The notes beneath the pieces are model-generated. The model was given only the letters and a program-made list of their open reading frames with translations. It searched no databases and had not been told where the DNA came from. This document shows positions 9,285 through 17,261 of a DNA stretch of 64,000 bases, piece after piece (within the stretch, counting starts at the first letter, position 1; every line of letters begins with the position of its first letter). The stretch comes from Dokdonella_A sp963758365. GTDB lineage: Bacteria > Pseudomonadota > Gammaproteobacteria > Xanthomonadales > Rhodanobacteraceae. The DNA lies in assembly GCA_963758365.1 (NCBI GenBank), contig CAVWVB010000001.1, forward strand, positions 2,790,001-2,854,000, in the 5' to 3' direction. The position numbers were made by a program, and so were the translations under genes.

Positions 9285-10175
9285 TCAGCGCGCCCAGCCC
9301 GCGAGCGCGAATACCGCGATCACGGCCAGCCAGGCGACCAGGATGCGGCGCAATACCTTGTGTGCATCGGCAAGTTCGACCAGCGGATTGCGCGGATCGG
9401 CCGCATCGCCGTCTCCGGCCAGCACATCGGCATCGATGCCGGCGTGCGCGAGCGCGCCGAGAAAACCGAGATCCAGCGTGAAGTAACCGCGGCCATGCGC
9501 CGCGTGATAGGCGCGCCAGGTCGTGAGGACCGCATCGAATTCGGACACGAGCGCGAGGGTCAGCGCAACCAGATGCGCCGGTGCCCAATCGAGTACGTTT
9601 GCGATGCGATCAAGGGTTGCGTGCTGCGCCGCGTCGATGGAGACGCCGAGCTCGGCATCCCGGGCCAGCACCTGCACGACCCGATAACCCAACGCCCCGG
9701 CAGGACCGAGGACGACGAACCAGAACAGCACTCCGAACCAGCGCGACAGTGCCGATGCAAACGTCGCCCGCACCAGTGCAGCCGCCTCGAACGGCAGTCG
9801 CGCTACTACCGGGTCCGGTCGCAGCCACTGGGCGGCCGCTTCGCGGCTCGGGTTGTCCGGTGCCTTGAGGACTGCTTCGACATCCGCATCGAGATCGCGC
9901 GGCCCCCAGCAATAAAACAATACGACGACACCGAACACGAACGCCGGCAGACCGAACAATACATGCGCGAGGACGTGCTGGATCAGCACGCATGCAACGA
10001 AAACCAGCAAGGGCAGCAGCGAGGCTGCAACGCGTGTTCGCGCCTGGTCATGCGTGGGACCGATGCTCCACGTCAGCAATCCGCGCAGCCACGAATAGTT
10101 TCGCAGGCGCGCGAGATCCGGCAGCGCGTAGGCGCAGGCGAGAACAATCAGGACGGCGAGCAGGATCCGGGCCAT
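9285..10175 (-). CDS. ampE: AmpE-like inner-membrane protein (CobD/CbiB-AmpE family)
   Basis: A 296-residue protein close in length to E. coli AmpE (284). It has about four transmembrane helices (residues ~3-20, ~50-90, ~155-180 and a C-terminal one at ~275-293) and the conserved membrane signature SRWFGVLFWFVVLGPAGALGYR region near residue 145. AmpE is linked with AmpD in beta-lactamase induction and cell-wall recycling, though its chemistry is unresolved. Here ampD is not next to it; it is the last gene of a leftward cluster after nudC with about 390 bases between. It is convergent with the MFS-acyltransferase gene. Family call is good, biochemical role is uncertain. Confidence 0.82.
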   Translation of the reverse strand: MARILLAVLIVLACAYALPDLARLRNYSWLRGLLTWSIGPTHDQARTRVAASLLPLLVFVACVLIQHVLAHVLFGLPAFVFGVVVLFYCWGPRDLDADVEAVLKAPDNPSREAAAQWLRPDPVVARLPFEAAALVRATFASALSRWFGVLFWFVVLGPAGALGYRVVQVLARDAELGVSIDAAQHATLDRIANVLDWAPAHLVALTLALVSEFDAVLTTWRAYHAAHGRGYFTLDLGFLGALAHAGIDADVLAGDGDAADPRNPLVELADAHKVLRRILVAWLAVIAVFALAGWAR

Positions 10176-10566
10176 GAGTCTCTCGCAACGGCGACGCAGA
10201 CTGCGACTGCCGGATTCTAGTGGACTGCAACGGTCATTTGAAACGTTGATCGCGCGTGGAGCGTGGTGCTGACGCCGGCCGCGGCGAAATCAACAGCACG
10301 GCCAGGCGTCGCGTGAGGGGCAAGTCCAGCACCGCGAGACCAGGCGAGACGCTTCCGGAACGAGCGTTGCCGTTCACTGCTGGGCTGCTGCTGCCGACGC
10401 AACCGGCGGCCTCGAATCGGAGTGACGACCGGCGCAGTCGCCGGTCGTCCTTGCCGCGGGCGCAGGTCGGAAACTCGAGTCGCGCATTGACGTGACGGCT
10501 GCCGCCCTTGTCGTCGTGCAATCTCGCGGTACTCCGCGCCGGTTGCAATCGTGGTCGCGCCGCGGG
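10176..10566. other. Intergenic region between nudC and ampE
   Basis: Holds a strong hairpin (10424-10449). A leftward open frame, 10234-10548, would give a 104-residue Arg/Ser-rich protein with no recognisable domain, and I see no good ribosome binding site for it. Short proteins of this look often mark repeated non-coding elements in GC-rich genomes. Considered non-coding here. Confidence 0.35.
10424..10449. repeat. Perfect 11-bp stem-loop downstream of nudC
   Basis: GACGACCGGCG (10424-10434), loop CAGT, CGCCGGTCGTC (10439-10449): a perfect inverted repeat, about 117 bases after the nudC stop codon. No T-run follows on either strand, so it may act as an mRNA 3'-end stabiliser or a Rho-assisted terminator, or be a dispersed repeat unit. 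Confidence 0.5.
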
Positions 10567-11541
10567 TCAGGTACCCGCTTTCTGCCAGGGCTCGTCGGAG
10601 AGCAGTTCGGCCAATTCGAGACCCGCGGCTTCGCGCAGCCAATGGGCGATCAATTCGTGGGATACCGACAGTTTCGGCGGCAGCACGAGTTCGCGCTGCG
10701 CAAGGCCCTCGACGATCTCCTCGACACCGAACCAGCGCGCGTCACTGAGCTCGCGGCCGATCCGGATCGCCGGATCGGCCGCCTCGGCGACGAAGCCGAT
10801 CATCAAGGAAGAAGGAAACGGCCAGGGTTGCGAGGAGTGATAACGGCACGCACCGACCCTGACGCCAGATTCCTCGAACACCTCGCGGCGCACCGCGTCC
10901 TCGAGCGACTCGCCCGGCTCGATGAAGCCGGCAAGCGTCGACCATCGATTCTCCGCCCAGTTCGCCTGGCGGCCCAGCAGGCAACGGTCCCGCCAGCTGA
11001 CGATCACGATCATTGCCGGATCGACGCGCGGGAAATGGTCGGCCGCGCACGCCGCGTTGGTGCAGCGCGCGCGATGTCCGAGCGCGCCGATTTCGAGAGG
11101 CGCGCCGCAGGCTCCGCAGTAGCGCGTACGCGAATGCCAGTAGGCAACCGCGCGAGCGTATGCGAACAAGCCGGCCTGGAAGGCCGGCAGCCGAACCCCG
11201 GCACCGCGCAGATCGATGAACGCGCCGCCGAATGCCTGGGCGACACGTTGCGCGGACAACTCGTCCGCGGCGAGCGCAAACAACGGACCGCTCGGGTCAT
11301 CACCCAGGTAGATCGACTCGAGGTCCGGAACGAACTTGCATCGCGCGGCCTGGTCGAGCCAGCGCACCTCGTTGGCGGCTGCCTCGATCAGCACGTCGCG
11401 GCCGCTGCGGCCTTCCGCACCCAGCACGAGGAAACGTGCCATCGGATGTGTCGCGCATGCATGCGCGAACTCGGCGTCGTCGCGCTGCTCGGCGTTGCGC
11501 TCAAGCGCGAGACCGCCGAATACGTTGATGCGATCACTCAT
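10567..11541 (-). CDS. nudC: NAD(+) diphosphatase / NAD-capped RNA hydrolase
   Basis: A 324-residue Nudix hydrolase that splits NAD(H) into NMN(H) and AMP and, in E. coli, removes NAD caps from RNA. A zinc ribbon is formed by CGACG and CTNAAC (residues ~141-160). The Nudix box GFIEPGESLEDAVRREVFEE spans about residues 200-219, and SQPWPFPSSLM follows about 10 residues later; this SQPWPFPxS signature is specific to the NudC subgroup. It lies 15 bases downstream of erpA on the same strand, so co-transcription is likely. Length is somewhat longer than E. coli NudC (257) owing to a larger N-terminal domain. Assignment is firm. Confidence 0.95.
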   Translation of the reverse strand: MSDRINVFGGLALERNAEQRDDAEFAHACATHPMARFLVLGAEGRSGRDVLIEAAANEVRWLDQAARCKFVPDLESIYLGDDPSGPLFALAADELSAQRVAQAFGGAFIDLRGAGVRLPAFQAGLFAYARAVAYWHSRTRYCGACGAPLEIGALGHRARCTNAACAADHFPRVDPAMIVIVSWRDRCLLGRQANWAENRWSTLAGFIEPGESLEDAVRREVFEESGVRVGACRYHSSQPWPFPSSLMIGFVAEAADPAIRIGRELSDARWFGVEEIVEGLAQRELVLPPKLSVSHELIAHWLREAAGLELAELLSDEPWQKAGT

Positions 11542-11556
11542 GATCGCGCGTGGGAA

Positions 11557-11925
11557 TCACACCGTGAACGACGAGCCGCAGCCACATGTGGTCTTTGCGT
11601 TCGGGTTGCGAATCACGAACTGCGCTCCGGTCAGCGATTCGGAATAGTCGACCTCGGCACCGGCCAGATACTGCAGGCTGAGCGGATCGACGAGAAGCTG
11701 CACGCCCGCGTTGTCGACTGCAAGGTCGTCATCCGCACGCGCATCGTCGAACGTAAACCCGTACTGGAAGCCGGAACAGCCGCCACCGCTGATGTAGACA
11801 CGCAGCTTGAGGTCGGGATTGCCCTCTTCCGCGATCAGCTCGCGTACCTTGCCGGCTGCGGCATCGGTGAACACCAGCGGTGCGTCGCCGGCATCCTGAT
11901 ACGTGGGGGTGATCGAGTCGTTCAT
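11557..11925 (-). CDS. erpA: A-type iron-sulfur cluster carrier ErpA
   Basis: A 122-residue HesB/IscA-family protein that delivers Fe-S clusters to apo-enzymes. The three cluster-binding cysteines are seen: C50 in GGGCSGFQYGF and C114/C116 in the C-terminal TCGCGSSF. The start at 11925 gives the usual short N-terminus; a longer frame upstream adds about 90 residues that only shadow the bactofilin gene. It sits between bactofilin (52 bases upstream) and nudC (15 bases downstream) in a leftward run. The bactofilin-erpA arrangement is familiar in Lysobacterales. The ErpA rather than IscA call rests on the sequence after the first Cys and the absence of isc genes nearby. Confidence 0.93.
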   Translation of the reverse strand: MNDSITPTYQDAGDAPLVFTDAAAGKVRELIAEEGNPDLKLRVYISGGGCSGFQYGFTFDDARADDDLAVDNAGVQLLVDPLSLQYLAGAEVDYSESLTGAQFVIRNPNAKTTCGCGSSFTV

Positions 11926-11977
11926 GGATTGCACGCAATCGGGACTGGGACACAAGATCAGTGCAAAGGCACGGTTT

Positions 11978-12415
11978 TCAAGCGTGTGCGGGCTCGGCAT
12001 CGACGTCAATGCCCTCCGCGGCATCCGGTGCGGCCAGCCGGCGTGGCGTGTCGGTCGTCTGGTAGAGCATCTTGCCGTTGACCTGCGCGCCCGCGGCCAT
12101 CTCCAGCACCTTGTAATGGACATTGCCCTCGACCCGGGCATTGCCCGCGAGTTCGAGGCGTTCCGCGGCGATGATATCGCCGACCACCGTGCCATTGACC
12201 ACTGCGTTCGACACCCGCACCTCGCCGTTGACGCGCCCCTGCTCGCTCAGGGTCAGCACCGAATCGGCGCCTTCCGCGGAAATCGAACCGTCGATGACAC
12301 CTTCCAGGTGCAGGCCGCCGCTGAAGTGAACTTCGCCACGAATCGTCGTTCCCTCGGCTATCAGCGTATTGATCGCCGCGGTCGGCTTGGCGTTGCGCTT
12401 CTCATTGCGGAACAT
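11978..12415 (-). CDS. Bactofilin (polymer-forming cytoskeletal protein)
   Basis: A 145-residue bactofilin (DUF583). The central ~100 residues are a regular beta-helix with repeated short hydrophobic rungs (for example TTIRGEVHFSGGLHLEGVID and GNARVEGNVHY), flanked by disordered termini. Bactofilins self-assemble into filaments without nucleotide and organise cell shape, stalks or wall enzymes. The gene starts inside the 3' end of the DUF6776-like gene (14-base overlap), so the two are probably translationally coupled and act together at the envelope: a membrane coiled-coil protein could anchor the filament. That pairing role is inference. Confidence 0.93.
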   Translation of the reverse strand: MFRNEKRNAKPTAAINTLIAEGTTIRGEVHFSGGLHLEGVIDGSISAEGADSVLTLSEQGRVNGEVRVSNAVVNGTVVGDIIAAERLELAGNARVEGNVHYKVLEMAAGAQVNGKMLYQTTDTPRRLAAPDAAEGIDVDAEPAHA

Positions 12416-13124
12416 CGTTCATCTCCTCGCCCTTGATGGCGTCCTTCCAGGAAAACGCCTGCTCGACGCGACCGCCGTCACCATCCGCGCGAACTTCGAG
12501 GCGATTCGGCATGAATCCGGCAGGGAGCATGATGGTACCCCTGACCTGCTGGAAATACTTGAATGCGTACTCGATTCCGGAAGATTCCTGGCCCTGGTTC
12601 AGGGCATCCCAGTCGATTGTCCTCAACTTGCCGTCGCTAACGCCCTCGACGCTGATCGTCAGACGGCCCTTGACCTGCTGGCCGCGCCGGAAGTTCTGGG
12701 TCAGTGTCGCGGTAAAGTTCCAGGCCCGCGAATCCTTGACCGGCTTGACCTGCAAGGCATGCACGGCCAGGCCTTCACGCTTGGCTCCGCCGACCAGGCG
12801 TCCGTAGAATGCGAGGTCCGCGCGCAGTCCGTCGATCTCCTCTTCACGCTCGCGCACGAGTTGCTGCACATCGCCGAGAGCGGCCTTGGCAACCTGCTCG
12901 GACCGGGCCAGCACCGCGATATGCGCCTTCAGCACGTCGTTTTCCCGCTTGGCGGCAGCCAGTTCGCCGCCGCGCGCGGTCTCGGGGGCGCGCGAAACGT
13001 AGATCGCAACCAGGGTCCCGACGATCAGCAGCGAGCCGATCCAGACCGCACTCAGCATCATCAGATGACGGCGCCGCAATGCAGGATCATGGCGGCGGAT
13101 CACCAGGGGGGATATCGGGGACAT
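12402..13124 (-). CDS. DUF6776-like membrane protein with coiled coil
   Basis: A 240-residue bitopic protein. A basic N-terminus precedes a single transmembrane helix (residues ~22-43), followed by a predicted coiled coil (~55-105, rich in Glu/Lys/Arg/Leu heptads, LVREREEEIDGLRADL) and a C-terminal globular periplasmic domain ending in the bactofilin overlap. This family is typically found directly upstream of a bactofilin gene in Xanthomonadaceae and relatives. A TATAAG box on the minus strand at 13170-13165 could be its -10 element. Function is unknown; membrane tether or sensor for the bactofilin is the most natural guess from context. Confidence 0.8.
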   Translation of the reverse strand: MSPISPLVIRRHDPALRRRHLMMLSAVWIGSLLIVGTLVAIYVSRAPETARGGELAAAKRENDVLKAHIAVLARSEQVAKAALGDVQQLVREREEEIDGLRADLAFYGRLVGGAKREGLAVHALQVKPVKDSRAWNFTATLTQNFRRGQQVKGRLTISVEGVSDGKLRTIDWDALNQGQESSGIEYAFKYFQQVRGTIMLPAGFMPNRLEVRADGDGGRVEQAFSWKDAIKGEEMNDVPQ

Positions 13125-13281
13125 CGCGATCGTTGCGGCGCGCCAGGCGCGTGAGGACGAGGCTTATAGTCGTGCCTGCCGTGCGGGTCAAGGTCGCATC
13201 GCCGTCTCGCGGCGTGCCGCGCGCACGCGGCCCGTCACGGCGCCGAAGAGATTTCTGCATGGCCTGCCGGAAAAACTTTCC

Positions 13282-13287
13282 TATACT
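13282..13287 (+). promoter_or_regulatory. Candidate -10 box for hemJ
   Basis: TATACT lies 26 bases before the hemJ start codon. No good -35 hexamer is seen at 16-18 bases upstream, so this is a weak call. Confidence 0.3.
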
Positions 13288-13313
13288 CGGGCGTTCCGCC
13301 GCAGGATCCGCGC

Positions 13314-13739
13314 ATGCTCTGGCTGAAGGCGTTCCACATCATCTTCGTCGTGACCTGGTTTGCCGGTCTGTTCTACCTGCCACGCCTGTTCGTCTATCAC
13401 GTCGAGGCGACCGAGGCAGTGGTGCGCGAACGCCTGAAGGTAATGCAGCGCCGCTTGCTGATGATCACCCACGTCGGCGGCACGCTCGCGCTCCTGTTCG
13501 GCCTGCTCACCCTGCTCTGGTTCGTGCGCGCGGACAGCGGCTACCTGCAGCAGCATTGGCTGCACGCGAAACTGGCCCTGGTCGTACTGCTGATCGCCTA
13601 CCATGGCGCACTGATCTACCTGGTCCGGCAGTTCGCACGCGACGCAAACCGCTACTCGAGCCGCTGGCTGCGAATTTTCAACGAAATACCGGCGCTGTTG
13701 CTGATCGCGATCGTGATACTGGTCGTAGTCAAACCCTGA
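13314..13739 (+). CDS. hemJ: Protoporphyrinogen IX oxidase, HemJ family
   Basis: A 141-residue integral membrane protein with four hydrophobic helices (near residues 5-25, 52-75, 83-103 and 120-140). HemJ oxidises protoporphyrinogen IX to protoporphyrin IX in haem synthesis in bacteria lacking HemG/HemY. The family features present are the N-terminal LKAFHIIFVVTWFAGLFYLP with its conserved His, the HAKLALVVLL helix with conserved His/Lys, and the C-terminal FNEIPALLLIAIVILVVVKP. The length matches the family. It stands alone between the leftward DUF6776 cluster and the rightward EAL gene 59 bases downstream. Confidence 0.92.
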   Translation: MLWLKAFHIIFVVTWFAGLFYLPRLFVYHVEATEAVVRERLKVMQRRLLMITHVGGTLALLFGLLTLLWFVRADSGYLQQHWLHAKLALVVLLIAYHGALIYLVRQFARDANRYSSRWLRIFNEIPALLLIAIVILVVVKP

Positions 13740-13763
13740 GCCCGCAACGGCGGGCGCGCGCGC

Positions 13764-13772
13764 TGGTATAGT
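13764..13772 (+). promoter_or_regulatory. Candidate extended -10 promoter for the EAL-domain gene
   Basis: TGGTATAGT fits an extended -10 element (TGn plus TATAGT) and lies 26 bases before the ATG at 13799. No matching -35 is obvious, which is tolerable for an extended -10 promoter. Confidence 0.4.
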
Positions 13773-13798
13773 CCCGCGACGGGGACGGGGATCCTGTC

Positions 13799-15595
13799 AT
13801 GCTGGCGCGCGATACGGACAAGCCGGGTCCACTGCGGCAACAACCACTCCTGCTGCAATTGCCGCAGCGCCTCGCTCGCCTGCGACGTCGGGGCGAGCGT
13901 CTGTGCGACGTCGGCTGGGACATCAATCAGTTGCGCCTGCTCGGCGAAGATGCCCATGTCATCGCGAGAGCCTGTCTCGACGCGGGTGCAGCCGAGCTCG
14001 CCGCGGACCTTGAGGGATTGCGCATGGCGGCCCGCGCGTTGCTCGATGGTCCGCGCGTGCCGAACCATGCCACCGCCGAACACCTCGCCGGACTGATACG
14101 CGGACTGTCCAGCAAGCGTCTTGCCGACTCGGTGGGCACGCTCGACCGCATGACCAGCGTGCTCGTCGCGGGACCCACGCGGGAAGCCGGCTACCCGCTG
14201 CTGGTCATTCCCCCCGCGCAGTACTGGCAGCGATTCGCCGATCTTTCGCCGGCAAGGACCATGGCCGCGGCCGAAAACGTCGCTCCGGCGCCGCCGGTGT
14301 CGAACCGCGGGCGGCGCACAGATCGCCGCAGCGGCGATCGTCGCGCCCGCGCACGCGATGACGATGACCTGAAAGGCACGCGTATCGAGATCATGCGCAG
14401 GGTCGGCGACCGGCTCGCTCTAGGAACCGTCGGCCCGCGGCCGGGCGGCCTGCTGCTGTTCGTGCCGGACCCGGACACCCTGCCCGACGGACGCGCGGGA
14501 ATCAGCGTGGCCGCTGCCGCCGGGCGCCTGCTGAGCTCACTCGTCGGCCCATCCGAATACGTCGCCAAGGATGCCGCGGCGCAGTTCCTGCTGCTCGATC
14601 CCGATCGCGATCCGAACCTGCTCGAAGCCTATGCCCTGAACCTGCGCGATCGCGTCGCGCGCGAGCCGTTCACGCATCGCGAAAGCGTCCATCACGTCGT
14701 CTTCGATGTCGGCGTGTGCCCATTCGCCACTGGCGCCACCGATGCGGAGTCCATGTACAAGACCGCACTCAACGCGATCGAAGGTGCGCGCTCGATGCGT
14801 CGCCATGGTGTTTTCGTGGTCAGCGACCTGCAGTCGGAATTCGATTCCGGCCTCATCGAGCGCATCCGCTTTGCTCTCAAAACGACCGGACTCGAACTCG
14901 CGTTCCAGCCGATCGTTGCGCTGCACGGCGACGACCAGGAACAATTCCAGACGCTCCTGCGCCTGCGCGACGAGGACGATCGGCTGTATACCGCGAGCGA
15001 AGTAATCCCGGCAGCCAGGCAGGCAGGTCTGGTCGCAGCCCTGGACCGCTGGGTACTCGAGAGCTGCGTGTCGTTGATCGGCAAGCGCGGCGATCGCGGC
15101 GCACGGCTGCGCATGTTCATTACCCAATCGCCGGCAAGTGTGCGCGACGCGCAGATTCCCGCGCTGCTGCGTGCCCTGCTCGCACGCCATGACGTCGACG
15201 CGTCGGCCGTGGTTCTGGAGCTGCGCGCGGCCGAGGCGTCCGGGGCTCCCGCCGAGGTACGTCGCTATGCGGCGGCGATGCAGGCGATCGGTGCGCAGGT
15301 CGCGCTCTCGGGCTTCGATCCGACTACCGACAGCTACCTGCTCGACGCGCTCTCTCCGGCTTTCGTGAAGCTCGATCCGGAGCTGCTGCCGGACGGCGAC
15401 GAGACTTCGTGGAGCGGTCTGGCGGATCTGCTCAAGGCACTGCATGAACGCGGCACGCGCGTGATCGCGCCCCGCGTCGAGAATGCACGCAGCGCGGCCG
15501 CGCTATGGGCGATCGGCGTCGATTTCGTGCAGGGCAATTTCGTCCAGCAGCCCGGTGCCGAACTCGCGTTCGATTTTCGCGAATCGGTGATGTGA
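13799..15595 (+). CDS. Degenerate GGDEF/EAL-domain protein (probable c-di-GMP effector)
   Basis: A 598-residue cytoplasmic protein. Residues ~1-150 are helical and unrecognised, a basic Arg/Asp-rich linker lies near 165-195, ~200-355 resemble a broken GGDEF fold with no GG[DE]EF motif, and ~360-598 are an EAL fold (ELAFQPIV, VDFVQGN near the end). The catalytic residues are lost: EALLR is replaced by QTLLR, the DDFG loop by SGFD, and the AEGVE glutamate by APRVE. Such a protein should not hydrolyse c-di-GMP; FimX-like binding or a scaffold role is more likely. Loss of enzymatic activity is read directly; the effector role is inference. Confidence 0.85.
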   Translation: MLARDTDKPGPLRQQPLLLQLPQRLARLRRRGERLCDVGWDINQLRLLGEDAHVIARACLDAGAAELAADLEGLRMAARALLDGPRVPNHATAEHLAGLIRGLSSKRLADSVGTLDRMTSVLVAGPTREAGYPLLVIPPAQYWQRFADLSPARTMAAAENVAPAPPVSNRGRRTDRRSGDRRARARDDDDLKGTRIEIMRRVGDRLALGTVGPRPGGLLLFVPDPDTLPDGRAGISVAAAAGRLLSSLVGPSEYVAKDAAAQFLLLDPDRDPNLLEAYALNLRDRVAREPFTHRESVHHVVFDVGVCPFATGATDAESMYKTALNAIEGARSMRRHGVFVVSDLQSEFDSGLIERIRFALKTTGLELAFQPIVALHGDDQEQFQTLLRLRDEDDRLYTASEVIPAARQAGLVAALDRWVLESCVSLIGKRGDRGARLRMFITQSPASVRDAQIPALLRALLARHDVDASAVVLELRAAEASGAPAEVRRYAAAMQAIGAQVALSGFDPTTDSYLLDALSPAFVKLDPELLPDGDETSWSGLADLLKALHERGTRVIAPRVENARSAAALWAIGVDFVQGNFVQQPGAELAFDFRESVM

Positions 15596-15622
15596 GCAGC
15601 GCACGGATTCCCCGCTGCCCAC

Positions 15623-16093
15623 TCAGCCGTCGACCTTGGTCTGCAGATAGGGGCCTTCGCCGAGCTTGGCGATCAGGCCGAGCTGGGTTTCCAGCCAGTC
15701 GATGTGTTGCTCTTCGGATTCGAGAATGTCCTCAAAGAGTTCGCGGCTGACGTAATCGCCGAGCGTCTCGCATTCGGCGATCGCAGTCTTGAGATCGGGT
15801 ACGGCGAGCATTTCGAGCTTGAGATCGCTCGCGATCGCCTCCTTGGGCGACTCGCCGATCAGCAGCTTGCCGAGCGTCTGCAGGTTGGGCAACCCTTCGA
15901 GAAACAGGATGCGTTCGATCAACCGATCGGCGTGCTTCATTTCGTCGATCGATTCCTTGTACTCGTGCTCGGCGAGTTCGCTGTAACCCCAGTTTCGGTA
16001 CATGCGCGAATGCAGGAAATACTGGTTGATCGCGGTGAGTTCGTTGAAGAGCGCCTTGTTGAGGTGCTTGATGACCTTGGGGTCGCCTTTCAT
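15623..16093 (-). CDS. bfr: Bacterioferritin
   Basis: A 156-residue four-helix haem ferritin that stores iron as a 24-mer. Di-iron ligands are recognisable: the Glu of NELTAINQY (residue ~18), E51 and H54 in DEMKHAD, and the later Glu/His of the EEQHIDWLE segment (~127-130). M52 in the same DEMKHAD is the axial ligand of the inter-subunit haem. Length and motifs match E. coli Bfr closely. Bfd, its partner for iron release, is encoded 130 bases upstream on the same strand. A TATAGT box on the minus strand at 16161-16156 lies 62 bases before the start. No Fur-box-like sequence was recognised. Confidence 0.97.
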   Translation of the reverse strand: MKGDPKVIKHLNKALFNELTAINQYFLHSRMYRNWGYSELAEHEYKESIDEMKHADRLIERILFLEGLPNLQTLGKLLIGESPKEAIASDLKLEMLAVPDLKTAIAECETLGDYVSRELFEDILESEEQHIDWLETQLGLIAKLGEGPYLQTKVDG

Positions 16094-16155
16094 CGCGAAG
16101 TCTCCGGTGGCTGGCGGGGCGCTGCTGACGCGCAGGCGCGCCGATGCGGGTTGCG

Positions 16156-16161
16156 ACTATA
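16156..16161 (-). promoter_or_regulatory. Candidate -10 box for bfr
   Basis: The minus strand reads TATAGT here, 62 bases before the bfr start codon. No convincing -35 box was seen; weak support. Confidence 0.3.
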
Positions 16162-16223
16162 ACGCGACCCGGAAAAGGACGAGGAAAACGGGATCGCACG
16201 CGTTGCGCGTGCGCGAATACGCT

Positions 16224-16427
16224 TCAGGCTGCAACCGCGAACAACGGCAAGTCGAGCGCGCGGCCGGTGACGGCCTCCTCGAAGATCTGCGCGGCCAGGT
16301 CCTCACAGTTGCCGCAGCAGTCGGCGCAACCGGTATGCCGGCGTACATCGGCGAACGTTCGCGCGCCCGCAGCCGCGACCTCGCGGATCGTGCGGTCGGT
16401 GACGGCATTGCAGATGCACACGTACAT
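16224..16427 (-). CDS. bfd: Bacterioferritin-associated ferredoxin
   Basis: A 67-residue [2Fe-2S] protein that passes electrons to bacterioferritin to mobilise stored iron. The four ligand cysteines of the family are in place: C4 and C6 in the N-terminal VCICNAV and C38 and C41 in CADCCGNC (C34 and C37 are extra). Length matches E. coli Bfd (64). It sits upstream of bfr in the same direction, in the common bfd-bfr order. The spacing contains a possible bfr promoter, so the two may be transcribed separately. Confidence 0.94.
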   Translation of the reverse strand: MYVCICNAVTDRTIREVAAAGARTFADVRRHTGCADCCGNCEDLAAQIFEEAVTGRALDLPLFAVAA

Positions 16428-16511
16428 GGCGGTGTTCCGGATTGGACGACCGCATTCAATTGCAAATACGAATGATTGTCAACAACTTTCTGATACGGAC
16501 CGAACTTCCGT

Positions 16512-17042
16512 TCAGGTTGCGCCGGCCAACTGCATGTCCCAGCGCTGCTCGCGCAATGTCACGCTGCAGCTGTTCTCGGCCAGAATCACGAGGTGGCGCA
16601 ACGCCTGCTCGTATACGCGCCGCTTGAAATTCACGACATGCGCGGCCGGGTACCAGAAGTCGACCCAGCGCCAGATATCGAACTCCGGATGCTCGTTGGC
16701 GTCGAGGCGGAATGCCGATTCCTCGCCGACCAGGCGCAACAGGAACCAGACCTGCTTCTGGCCGACGCAGACCGGCCGCGCGTGGCGGCGCACCAGGCGC
16801 GGCGGCAGGCGATAGCGCAGCCATCCCGGGGTCGATCCGAGCACCTCGACATGGTGCGCCCGCAACCCGGTTTCCTCCTCGAGTTCGCGATACATCGCCT
16901 CGACCGGCGTCTCGTCGCTGCGCATGCCGCCCTGCGGAAACTGCCAGCCGTCGCGACCGATGCGTCGGGCCCAGAAGACGTTGCCGCGGTCATTGAGAAG
17001 GATGATGCCGACGTTCGGTCGGAAGCCATCGGGATCGATCAT
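16512..17042 (-). CDS. rppH: RNA pyrophosphohydrolase RppH
   Basis: A 176-residue Nudix enzyme that removes pyrophosphate from the 5' triphosphate of mRNAs and so triggers decay. The N-terminal DGFRPNVGIILLN and WQFPQGG are typical RppH sequences, and the Nudix box GGMRSDETPVEAMYRELEEE starts near residue 37. The WVDFWYPAAHVVNFKRRVY segment near 130-150 matches the family's C-terminal RNA-contacting region. Length matches E. coli RppH (176). It is a single gene between bfd and the tRNA gene. Confidence 0.96.
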   Translation of the reverse strand: MIDPDGFRPNVGIILLNDRGNVFWARRIGRDGWQFPQGGMRSDETPVEAMYRELEEETGLRAHHVEVLGSTPGWLRYRLPPRLVRRHARPVCVGQKQVWFLLRLVGEESAFRLDANEHPEFDIWRWVDFWYPAAHVVNFKRRVYEQALRHLVILAENSCSVTLREQRWDMQLAGAT

Positions 17043-17120
17043 GGCTGGTGACCTCTAGCGTATATGCGCCCGATTCTTCCACAGGGCCGCCGCGCGCGGC
17101 AAGGAAGCAGCCCCGATTGC

Positions 17121-17148
17121 TTGACTCTGCTGCCCGCCGCACTAGAAT
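17121..17148 (+). promoter_or_regulatory. Sigma70-type promoter for tRNA-Met
   Basis: TTGACT (17121-17126) and TAGAAT (17143-17148) are separated by 16 bases and lie 36 bases before the tRNA. This is the clearest promoter in the window and suggests that TAGAAT is a good -10 variant in this genome. Confidence 0.75.
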
Positions 17149-17184
17149 CGCACGCCCCTCGCGCACGCCTCGCATGCGCCGCAT

Positions 17185-17261
17185 GGCTATGTAGCTCAGC
17201 CGGTTAGAGCACAGCACTCATAATGCTGGGGTCGGTGGTTCGAGTCCACCCATAGCCACCA
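17185..17261 (+). tRNA. tRNA-Met (CAT), elongator type
   Basis: A 77-base cloverleaf including an encoded CCA end. The acceptor stem pairs GGCTATG with CATAGCC, the anticodon stem CAGCA/TGCTG encloses loop CTCATAA with anticodon CAT, and the T arm contains GGTTCGAGTCC. The first base G pairs with the final C of the stem, so it lacks the 1-72 mismatch that marks initiator tRNA; it is the elongator methionine tRNA. A CAT anticodon could also belong to tRNA-Ile2, but the strong resemblance to elongator tRNA-Met argues against that. Confidence 0.95.

Noticed and set aside
10217..10642. Leftward 141-residue frame between ampE and nudC
   Set aside because: Overlaps the nudC 3' end, Arg/Ser-rich, no motif or ribosome binding site.
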